Assembly (NCBI RefSeq): GCF_018131225.1
Contig: NZ_JAFCMM010000006.1
Span: 409,721 to 473,720, forward strand
Direction of reading: 5' to 3'
Source: Bradyrhizobium sp. U87765 SZCCT0048
GTDB taxonomy: Bacteria; Pseudomonadota; Alphaproteobacteria; Rhizobiales; Xanthobacteraceae
DNA length: 64,000 nt
Each line of letters opens with the position of its first letter. The stretch's first letter is position 1. A model generated the notes under the pieces. The model did no database searches. It saw only the letters and a list, made by a program, of their open reading frames with translations, and was not told where the DNA came from. Shown here in pieces: positions 53,617 to 62,300 of the stretch. The translations under genes and the position numbers were made by a program.

Positions 53617-56277
53617 ATGAGCGGCGTTAACGAGATCAGGTCTGCGTTCCTCAACTACTTCGCGAAGAACGGCCACGAGGTGGTGTCATCGTCGCCGCTG
53701 GTGCCCCGCAACGATCCGACGTTGATGTTCACCAACGCCGGCATGGTGCAGTTCAAGAACGTCTTCACCGGCCTTGAGAAGCGGCCCTACCAGCGCGCCA
53801 CCACCTCGCAGAAATGCGTCCGCGCCGGCGGCAAGCACAACGACCTCGACAATGTCGGCTACACCGCGCGGCATCACACCTTCTTCGAGATGCTCGGCAA
53901 CTTCTCGTTCGGCGACTACTTCAAGGATCGCGCCATCGAACTCGCCTGGAACCTGATCACGAGGGAATACGGGCTGCCGAAAGACCGCCTGATGGTGACG
54001 GTGTATTCCGAGGACGACGAGGCGTTCGGCCTGTGGAAGAAGATCGCCGGCCTGCCGGAATCCAAGATCATCCGCATCCCGACCTCCGACAACTTCTGGC
54101 AGATGGGCGATACCGGCCCGTGCGGCCCGTGCTCGGAGATCTTCTACGACCACGGCGAGCACATCTTCGGCGGCCCGCCCGGCTCGGCCGACCAGGACGG
54201 CGACCGCTTCATCGAAATCTGGAACCTGGTGTTCATGCAGTTCGAGCAGGTCGCGGGCGGCGTGCGCAATGCGCTGCCAAAGCCCTCGATCGACACCGGC
54301 ATGGGCCTGGAGCGCATCGCCGCCGTGCTGCAGGGCAAGCACGACAACTACGACATCGATCTCTTCGCCTCGCTGATCCGCGCCATCTCGGAGCTGACCG
54401 GCGCCGACGCCGACGGTCCGCAGAAGGCGTCGCTGCGCGTCATCGCCGACCATCTGCGCGCGTCGTCGTTCCTGATCGCCGATGGCGTGCTGCCCTCGAA
54501 CGAGGGGCGCGGCTACGTGCTGCGCCGGATCATGCGCCGCGCCATGCGCCATGCCCAGCTGCTCGGCGCGCGCGACCCGCTGATGTACCGCCTGGTGTGG
54601 GCGCTGGTGCGTGAGATGGGCCAGGCCTATCCGGAGCTGGTGCGCGCCGAGGCGCTGATCGAGGAGACGCTGCGCCTCGAGGAGACGCGCTTCCGCAAGA
54701 CGCTGGAGCGGGGACTGTCGATCCTCGACGAGGAGAGCCGCTCGCTGTCGTCCGGCGACCGCCTCAAGGGCGACACCGCGTTCACGTTGTACGACACCTA
54801 CGGCTTCCCGCTCGATTTGACGCAGGACGCGCTGCGCGCCCGCGGCATCGACGTCGACGTCGACGGCTTCAATGTCGCGATGGAGAAGCAGCGCGAGAAG
54901 GCGCGGGCGTCGTGGTCCGGCTCCGGCGACACCGCGTCCGAAGCGATCTGGTTCCCGCTGCGCGAGCGGCTCGGGGCCACCGAATTCCTCGGCTATGAGA
55001 CCGAGAGCGCCGAGGGCGTGGTCTCGGCGCTGGTCAAGGACGGCAAGGAAACCGACAGCCTTCAGGCCGGCGACAACGGCATCGTCATCCTCAACCAGAC
55101 GCCGTTCTACGGCGAGTCCGGTGGCCAGGTCGGCGACACCGGCGTCCTGAGCGGCGAGGGCGTGCGCTTCCGCGTCACCGAGACCCAGAAGAAGGCGGGC
55201 GACCTGTTCGTGCATGTCGGCACCGTCGAGCAGGGCACGCTCAAGGTCGGCGTGCCGCTGGCGCTCGAGGTCGATCACGCCCGCCGGACCTCGATCCGCG
55301 CCAATCATTCCGCGACCCATCTGCTGCACGAGGCGCTGCGCCAGGTGCTCGGCGACCACATCGCCCAGCGCGGCTCGCTGGTCGCGCCCGACCGGCTGCG
55401 CTTCGACTTCGTGCACCAGAAGCCGATCACGGCCGAGGAGCTGCGCAAGGTCGAGGACATCGCCAACGACATCGTGCTGGAGAACGGCGAGGTCACCACG
55501 CGCTCGATGGCGGTGGACGACGCCCGCGCCTCCGGCGCCCGCGCGCTGTTCGGCGAGAAGTATGGCGACGAGGTCCGCGTCGTCTCGATGGGCAAGGGCT
55601 CCGGCAATGCGCTGGGCTGGTCGGTCGAGCTGTGCGGCGGCACTCATGTCCGCCGCACCGGCGACATCGGCCTGATCTCCGTGCTCGGCGACAGCGCGGT
55701 GTCCTCCGGCGTGCGCCGCATCGAGGCGCTGACCGCGCGCGCCGCGCGCCATCATGCCAACACCACCATCCAGACCGCGAAGGCGGCGGCGGCAGAGTTG
55801 CGCACCACGCTCGACGACATGCCGGCGCGCGTCGCCGCGCTGATGGAGGAGCGCAAGAAGCTCGAGCGCGAGCTGTCGGACGCCCGCAAGAAGCTGGCGC
55901 TCGGCGGTGGCGGCGGCAACGGTGCGGCCGCGGGTGCCGACATCCGCACCATCGGCGACGTCAAGTTCCTGGGCCGCGCTGTTCAAGGCATCGAGATGAA
56001 GGATCTCAAGAGCCTCGCTGATGACGGCAAGAAGCAGGTCGGCAACGGCGTTGTCGCCATCGTCGGTGTCACCGAGGATGGCAAGGCCGGTGTCGTGGTC
56101 GGCGTCACGCCGGACCTGACCTCGCGCTACAGCGCGGTCGATCTGGTGCGCGTCGCCTCCGAGGCGCTCGGCGGCAAGGGCGGCGGCGGCCGTCCCGACA
56201 TGGCGCAGGCCGGCGGCCCCGACGGCGCCAAGGCCGACGCCGCGCTGCAGGCGATCGCCACGGCGCTCGGCGCGTAA
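53617..56277 (+). CDS. alaS: alanyl-tRNA synthetase
   Basis: An 886-residue class II synthetase that charges tRNA-Ala. It has, in order, the aminoacylation domain (SSSPLVPRNDPTLMFTNAGMVQFK, TTSQKCVRAGGKHNDLDNVGYTARHHTFFEMLGNFSFGDYF), the tRNA-recognition region, the editing domain with zinc ligands HxxxH in NHSATHLLHEAL and CxxxH in CGGTHVRRTGDIG, and the C-terminal DHHA1 domain. Length is normal. The ATG at 53617 begins MSGVNEIRSAFLNYF, as in homologues. In many proteobacteria it directly follows recA; here 6.8 kb separate them. A strong terminator follows. Confidence 0.98.
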   Translation: MSGVNEIRSAFLNYFAKNGHEVVSSSPLVPRNDPTLMFTNAGMVQFKNVFTGLEKRPYQRATTSQKCVRAGGKHNDLDNVGYTARHHTFFEMLGNFSFGDYFKDRAIELAWNLITREYGLPKDRLMVTVYSEDDEAFGLWKKIAGLPESKIIRIPTSDNFWQMGDTGPCGPCSEIFYDHGEHIFGGPPGSADQDGDRFIEIWNLVFMQFEQVAGGVRNALPKPSIDTGMGLERIAAVLQGKHDNYDIDLFASLIRAISELTGADADGPQKASLRVIADHLRASSFLIADGVLPSNEGRGYVLRRIMRRAMRHAQLLGARDPLMYRLVWALVREMGQAYPELVRAEALIEETLRLEETRFRKTLERGLSILDEESRSLSSGDRLKGDTAFTLYDTYGFPLDLTQDALRARGIDVDVDGFNVAMEKQREKARASWSGSGDTASEAIWFPLRERLGATEFLGYETESAEGVVSALVKDGKETDSLQAGDNGIVILNQTPFYGESGGQVGDTGVLSGEGVRFRVTETQKKAGDLFVHVGTVEQGTLKVGVPLALEVDHARRTSIRANHSATHLLHEALRQVLGDHIAQRGSLVAPDRLRFDFVHQKPITAEELRKVEDIANDIVLENGEVTTRSMAVDDARASGARALFGEKYGDEVRVVSMGKGSGNALGWSVELCGGTHVRRTGDIGLISVLGDSAVSSGVRRIEALTARAARHHANTTIQTAKAAAAELRTTLDDMPARVAALMEERKKLERELSDARKKLALGGGGGNGAAAGADIRTIGDVKFLGRAVQGIEMKDLKSLADDGKKQVGNGVVAIVGVTEDGKAGVVVGVTPDLTSRYSAVDLVRVASEALGGKGGGGRPDMAQAGGPDGAKADAALQAIATALGA

Positions 56278-56303
56278 GCGGACAGCGCAAGTTCTGATAC
56301 AAG

Positions 56304-56333
56304 GCCGCCGGCGCATGGCCGGCGGCTTTTTTT
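56304..56333 (+). terminator. Rho-independent terminator after alaS
   Basis: GCCGCCGGC (56304-56312) pairs with GCCGGCGGC (56318-56326) around a 5-base loop, followed by seven T residues. Confidence 0.9.
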
Positions 56334-56528
56334 CGTCTTCGGCAATTCGTCAGGCAAACGCCGCACCGCGCTGTCGATCGCTCCTCGTGACTATTCCATG
56401 TCGGGGCATCGCTCACGCGGCAGACCCGTTCAATCCTGCCATGCCGCGCGCAGCTTGGCCGCCGTCGCGGGGCGCGGTATGAACGCGCACGCCATTCTGG
56501 CGTATGTGGTGATCCGGTGGAAACGAGC

Positions 56529-57284
56529 ATGTCGCGGGACGTCCTGTCATGGCGGGCGGAGCACGCCTGCCTCAATGCCTGGCCGGCATTGTCCACGGTG
56601 CTGCATGACGGCTGGCTGGTGCGCTTCGCCGACGGGCTGACGCGCCGCGCCAACTCCGCCAATCCGCTGCATGCCGGCGCGCGCATGGATGGTGCGACCA
56701 TCCAGTTCTTCGAGAACCTGTTTCGCGCCCAGGATCTGCCGCTGATCGTGCGTGTGCCGTCGATGCTCGATCCGTCGGTCGACCGCCACCTCGCCGATCT
56801 CGGCTACATCGCCGAGGGCGAAAGCCGCACCATCCATGGCGATCTCGCGGCGATGACCGTGCAGGCCGATGCGGCGGCGGAGATTCTCGACACGCCCGAC
56901 GACGACTGGCTCGATCAGATCCACGCCCTGCAGGGCCGCACGCCGGCGCAGAGCGAGATCTATGAGGACATCATCGGCGCGATCGGCCTGCCGGCGGGCT
57001 TCGCCACGCTGCGCGAGGACGGCGAGGTGGTGGCGATGGCCTACGGCGCCGTCGACGGCGACATGCTGTGCTGCGAGTCGGTGGTCACCGCGACGGGCCA
57101 TCGCGGCAAGGGCTATGGCCGCCGCATGATGTCGGCGCTGCTGCACTGGGCGGCGTCGCAGGGGGCCGAGAGCGCCTGCCTGCAGGTCGAGGCCGGCAAC
57201 AGCGCGGGCGCCGCGCTTTATCGCAGCCTCGGCATGCACACCGAGCTGCACCGTTATCACTATCGCCGCCTGCCACGCGCGTGA
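56529..57284 (+). CDS. GNAT family N-acetyltransferase
   Basis: A 251-residue acetyltransferase. The C-terminal GNAT domain has the acetyl-CoA pyrophosphate-binding motif GHRGKGYGRRMMSALLHWA and the late motif LQVEAGNSAGAALYRSLGMHTELHRYHYR. The N-terminal half (LNAWPALSTVLHDGWLVRFADGLTRRANSANPL) is the pattern of the group annotated as acetyltransferases acting on small molecules or amino acids. A GTG at 56517 is an alternative start. It follows the alaS terminator and stands alone. Confidence 0.85.
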   Translation: MSRDVLSWRAEHACLNAWPALSTVLHDGWLVRFADGLTRRANSANPLHAGARMDGATIQFFENLFRAQDLPLIVRVPSMLDPSVDRHLADLGYIAEGESRTIHGDLAAMTVQADAAAEILDTPDDDWLDQIHALQGRTPAQSEIYEDIIGAIGLPAGFATLREDGEVVAMAYGAVDGDMLCCESVVTATGHRGKGYGRRMMSALLHWAASQGAESACLQVEAGNSAGAALYRSLGMHTELHRYHYRRLPRA

Positions 57285-57426
57285 TCGCAGGCGTCGACAA
57301 GTAGCGCAAAATTGAGCGCGATGGATTGCGCGACCTTGGGTTGTTGAATCCGCGTCGGCATGTGGCTGTGCGTTTACCCTCGCATGGGAAGTGAGACTCT
57401 CAATCAATGCAATCGCGGCCGGCCCT

Positions 57427-57445
57427 CGTTTACAAAGTGTAAACG
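57427..57445. promoter_or_regulatory. inverted repeat upstream of TpsB gene
   Basis: CGTTTAC and GTAAACG flank AAAGT, 90 bp before the transporter start. It resembles the TTTAC/GTAAA operators elsewhere in the window but with a 5-base instead of a 3-base centre, so a different protein is more likely. Confidence 0.4.
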
Positions 57446-57534
57446 GAACGATAAGGCTCGCTTCAATGCGTTGGTCGATGACTTGCTGCGATGCGGCTGT
57501 CCTGACTTAAGTCCCTCATTGGACGAAAGCGAGA

Positions 57535-59274
57535 ATGCTTGGGCTAAGGGCCGTCGGTTTCGGAATTGCAGCTGTGGTGTCGATGTCCGGGTCCGGATTC
57601 GCCCAGACGGCCTCGCAAATTGTGCCTCCCAGTTTTCGGCCCAATCTCGAGCGTCCAGGCGGCTTCACGCTGCCGGGCACGCCGGGGCTCGTGGTGCCTG
57701 CCGGCGCCGAGAAGCTTTTCGTCCGCCTCTCCGGCGTCAGCATCAAGGGCGGCCTGCCGCAACTGGCGGCGGCGAGCGGCGCGCTCGAGGCGCGGCTTGC
57801 CGGGCAGAAGGTGTCGGGCGCCGATATCTTTGCCGCCGCACGCGAGCTCGAAGCCGCGTATGCGAGGGCCGGCTATGTGCTGGTGCGGGTCGTTTTGCCG
57901 CCGCAACAGCTCAGCGATGGCGCGCGGCTGAAACTCGTCGTGATCGATGGCTTCATCGAGCGGGTCGAAACCCGCGATGTACCGGAGCGCGTGCGCGGCC
58001 GCATCATGACCCTGGTCGGGTCGTTGACCGGACGCCGCGGCCTCACGCTCGGCGAGATCGAACGTCGTGTCGTGCTGGCGGGCGATATTCCCGGCGTGAT
58101 TCTGCGCTCCACGCTGATGCCGGGCAAGGGCGATGGCGCCACCGTGCTGGTGATCGATGCGACGCATCAGGCGGTGAGCGAGACGCTGACGTTCGACAAC
58201 ACACTGTCGAAGGCGCTCGGACGCACCACGCTCGGTGCCGGCCTCGATCTCAACAGCGTCGGCGGTTTCGGCGAGCTGGTCTACCTGCGTGCGGGCGGGC
58301 ATCCCGACGGCGGCGACAACGGCTGGTTCGACCGCTATCCGCGCAACCGCACGCTGGCCGCGGGCATCGTGGTGCCGTTGTGGGTCGACGGTCTCACCTT
58401 CAATGCCGAATACACCGACGCCCGCACCACGCCGCTGGCGGTTGCGGGGATGCAGACCACCGACACGTTCGAGCGGCTGTCGCTGCGGCTGCGCTATGCC
58501 TGGCTGCGGGAGCGCACGGCCAACTTCAACAGCGAACTGGCGCTCGATGCCCAGGACGAACTCCAGAGCCTGTTCGTGGCCGGCGTGCCGACACCGCTGT
58601 CGCAGGATCGCCTGCGCATCGTGCGCTTCACCAATGATGGCGACCTGCTGACGCCGTGGGGCGGCACGGTGTCCGGCCGCGCCACGGCGTCGTTCGGTCT
58701 CGACGGGCTCGGCGCGCGCACCGCGGCGGAGGCGACGCCATTGCTGCCGTTGTCGCGCCAGGGCGCTGACGCCAGCTTCCGCAAGTTCGACATCAGCCTC
58801 GGCTACAGCCAGACGGTGATCGAGCATCTCGCGGTCAGCGTCACCGCGCGGGCGCAGACATCGTTCAACGCGCCGTTGCTGCGCAGCGAGCAGATCGGCA
58901 TCGCCAACACCACGGGCCTGTCGGCTTTCGATGCCGGCACCGTGGTCGGCGACCAGGGCTACGTCGTACGCGGCGAGCTGTCGTCGCCATGGGCCCTGCC
59001 TGTCAGCCTGCCGATGCTGCAGGCCTCCGGGATCGGGGTGGTGGCGGCGCCGTATCTGTTCGCGGCTTACGGCGAGGTCACGCAGCGCGATCCGACGGCG
59101 CTGGAGGCCGCCTCGATTCGCGCCACCTCCTATGGCGCCGGCCTGCGGCTCGGCGGTGCGGCGCTCGGGCGGATTTCGAATGGCTCGCTGTCGCTGGAGT
59201 ACGGCCATGCGACGCGCAGCGATGGCGTTGCCGCGGGCGACCGTTTCACGGTGGTGTCTGCGTTCAGGTTCTAG
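57535..59274 (+). CDS. two-partner secretion outer-membrane transporter (TpsB, ShlB/FhaC family)
   Basis: A 579-residue outer-membrane protein with a signal peptide (cleavage near SGFAQT), a periplasmic POTRA_2 region (about residues 60-135, with FVRLSGVSIKGGLPQL and GYVLVRVVLPPQQLSDGARLKLVVIDGFIERVE), a second POTRA (about 140-205) and a C-terminal 16-stranded barrel. The lid-loop motif appears as GYVVRGELSSPW, and the protein ends VVSAFRF with a terminal phenylalanine. It exports the TpsA protein encoded 67 bp downstream. The frame begins at an ATG with a weak ribosome site. Confidence 0.92.
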   Translation: MLGLRAVGFGIAAVVSMSGSGFAQTASQIVPPSFRPNLERPGGFTLPGTPGLVVPAGAEKLFVRLSGVSIKGGLPQLAAASGALEARLAGQKVSGADIFAAARELEAAYARAGYVLVRVVLPPQQLSDGARLKLVVIDGFIERVETRDVPERVRGRIMTLVGSLTGRRGLTLGEIERRVVLAGDIPGVILRSTLMPGKGDGATVLVIDATHQAVSETLTFDNTLSKALGRTTLGAGLDLNSVGGFGELVYLRAGGHPDGGDNGWFDRYPRNRTLAAGIVVPLWVDGLTFNAEYTDARTTPLAVAGMQTTDTFERLSLRLRYAWLRERTANFNSELALDAQDELQSLFVAGVPTPLSQDRLRIVRFTNDGDLLTPWGGTVSGRATASFGLDGLGARTAAEATPLLPLSRQGADASFRKFDISLGYSQTVIEHLAVSVTARAQTSFNAPLLRSEQIGIANTTGLSAFDAGTVVGDQGYVVRGELSSPWALPVSLPMLQASGIGVVAAPYLFAAYGEVTQRDPTALEAASIRATSYGAGLRLGGAALGRISNGSLSLEYGHATRSDGVAAGDRFTVVSAFRF

Positions 59275-59341
59275 AGGGCGGTGCTGCCGACGAAAGAGCG
59301 GCACATCGGGGGGAGCGTTCGTTTTGTCCGGAGGTCATGTC

Positions 59342-62300
59342 ATGACTGGTTTTGCCGAAGGCCGTTGCAGGTCGGTTCGCTACCGTCTGCGCGCGGCGCT
59401 GCTGCTGGCGACCACCGCGCTGACCAGTCCACTGCTCGCCGCCGCCGCCGCGGCGCAGACCCTGCCGACGGGCGGCACGGTCGCAGCCGGTTCGGTTGCG
59501 ATTTCCCGGCCGTCCGCGACCCAGCTCACCATCGCCCAGTCGAGCCAGAGCGCGGTCGTCAACTGGCAGGGCTTCTCGGTGTCGCAGGGCGCGGCCGTCA
59601 ACTTCGTGCAGCCCAATGCGTCCTCGGCGATTCTCAATCGCGTCACCGGCAATACGCCCTCGACCATCGCCGGCGCTCTCACCGCGAACGGCGAGGTCTA
59701 TCTCGTCAATCCCAATGGCATTGCCATCACCCGCAGCGGCACGGTCAATGTCGGCGGCGGCTTCGTCGCCTCGTCGCTTGGCATCAGCGACGACGATTTC
59801 ATGGCCGGCCGCCGCAATTTCGGCGGCAATGGCGCCTCGGCAGGTGTCAGCAATGCCGGCACCATCACCGTCGGTCGTGGCGGCTACGCCGCGTTGATCG
59901 GTGGCACCGTATCGAACTCCGGCAGCATCAGCGTGCCGCTCGGCAAGGTCGGGATGGGCTCGGGCGAGCAGGCGGCGCTGGATTTCTCCGGTGACGGCTT
60001 CCTGCAGGTGGCAATGCCGACCGAAGCCGGCGGCAAGGGAGCGCTGGTGCGCAACTCCGGCACGATCAGGGCCGATGGCGGCAGCGTCATTCTCACCGCG
60101 GCGACGGCGCGCGAGGCGGCGCGCAACGCCATCAACATCTCCGGCGTCGTGCAGGCGCGCTCGATCGGCGGGCGCTCCGGCTCGATCATCATCGGCGGTG
60201 GCGAGGGGGGCGTGGTCAAGATCTCCGGGCGGCTCGCGACGACCTCGCAGCGGCACGGCGGCGGCGCGATCACGGTCACCGGGCAGTCGATCCGCCTCAA
60301 GCACGCCACCATCGACGCGTCGGGCGCGACCGGCGGCGGCACGGTCAGGATCGGTGGCGACATGCATGGCGCGGGCCCGCTGCCGCAGGCGCAGTCCGTC
60401 AGCATGGATGCCGCGACCACGATCCGCGCCGATGCGACCCAGGCCGGCAATGGCGGCGAGGTGACGCTGTGGTCCACCGGCACCACGCGCGTGTTCGGCC
60501 TGATCAGCGCCATGGGCGGACCGGGCGGCGGTCATGGCGGCACCGTCGAAACGTCGGGGCATGTCGTCGATTTCAACGGCATCCGCATCAACACCTCGGC
60601 GCCGGCGGGCGCGACCGGCCTGTGGCTGGTGGACCCCATCGACCTCACGATCGACGGCGCCGCCGCCGCGACCATCAACAGCAATCTCGCCTCCAGCAAT
60701 GTCATGCTGCAGACGACGGCGACCACGGCATCGGGGCCGGGCTCCCAGACCAGTGGCCTCGGCGATATCTACGTCAATGCGCCGATCAGCTGGAGCACGG
60801 CGAACACGCTGACACTGTCGGCGTACAACAGCATCAACATCGTCTCCTCGATCACCGCCAGCGGCAATGGCGGCCTGATCCTCACCACCAACAACCATGT
60901 CGGCGGCGCCAACGCGGCCGGCGCGCTGAATTTCTACGGCGGCAATGTCCAGCTGCTGGGAAGCAGTGCGGCGCTGACCATCAACGGCACGTCGTATACC
61001 CTGATCCGGACCGTGGCCCAGCTCGTCGCGGTCAACGGCAATCTGTCGGGCAACTATGCGCTCGCCAAGCCGCTCGACCTCGGCGGCACGACGTATACCG
61101 ATGGCGTGATCGCGGGGGCTGCCGCCGGTGCTGGATTTACCGGGACCTTCAATGGTCTTGGCAACACCATCAGCAATCTGACGATCAACTCGACCGGGTC
61201 GAGCGTGGTTGGTTTGTTCGGGACGGTTGGCAATGGCTCGACCAATAATTCGGCCGGGACCGTGGCGAATCTCGGTCTGATCGGCGGCTCCGTGACCGGT
61301 TCGGCGCCAGGCGCCACGGTCGGCGCGCTCGCCGGCACCAATACGGGCACGATCATCAACGCCTATGCGACCACCGCGGTGACGGGCGGAGCCGGCGCCA
61401 TGGTCGGGGGACTGGTCGGCTATAACTGGGGTGCGATCAGCAACGCTCACGCCGGCGGGACGGTCATCGACACGATGACCGGCAGCTGGGTCGGCGGCCT
61501 GGTCGGCTACAACGACGGCTATACGGGGGGTGGTGGCACCGGCACGATTACAAATGCCTATGCCACGGGCATGGTCTCCGGCGGTGGCGGCACCGGTGGA
61601 ATCGGAACCGGCAGCGGCGCTGGCAGCGACACCGGCGGCCTTGTCGGCATCAACCAGGGCACGATCACCAATGCCTACGCGACTGGCGCGGTGAGCGCAG
61701 GCGCGGGCAGCTATTTCGGTGGTCTTGTCGGAGAGAACAACTTTTCCGGTGGCGTCGGAACGGTCAGCTACGGCTACTGGGACTCGACGACCTCGGGCAT
61801 CAGCGCGGTCGGCCATGGCGCCGGAACGGCAATGACCACGGCGGCGCTGCAGAACGGATCGTTGCCGTCGGGGTTCGGCAGTGCGTGGTCCGCCATGTCC
61901 GGGCGCTACCCCATCCTCGGGCCGGCGGTTCTGACGATCAACTTCCTGTCGCAGACCGCGACCTACGGCACGGCCTATTCGCTCCAGCAGACCTCGGCGG
62001 CCTATACCGAAACGCTGAATGGCGTCGCGCTCACAGGGGGCAGCTTTATCAACCTGACCGGGTTGTCGCTCATCGCCGCCGGCACCGGCAGCGCGTCGGG
62101 GACGACCGCATCGACCAACGCCGGCAGCTATACGATCTCCGGTACCGGAGCCAGTGCCTCGGGTTTCATCATCAGCTACGGCACGACGCCGGCCACCCTG
62201 ACGGTCAATCCGCTGGCGGTGACGCTCACGGGCACGCAAGCCTACAATGGCAGCACCAGCGTCGCGGCGGGCAGCCTCACGGTGTCCAACAGGGTCGGCT

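Noticed and set aside
53686..56316. An 876-codon minus-strand frame opposite alaS
   Set aside because: AlaRS homology is complete on the plus strand; the opposite frame is Arg/Ala-rich without motifs, as expected from high-GC codon bias.
57427..57445. GTTTAC/GTAAAC palindrome as a further site of the TetR protein
   Set aside because: The centre is five bases instead of three and the flanks lack ATC/GAT, so it does not fit the operator of the other four sites.
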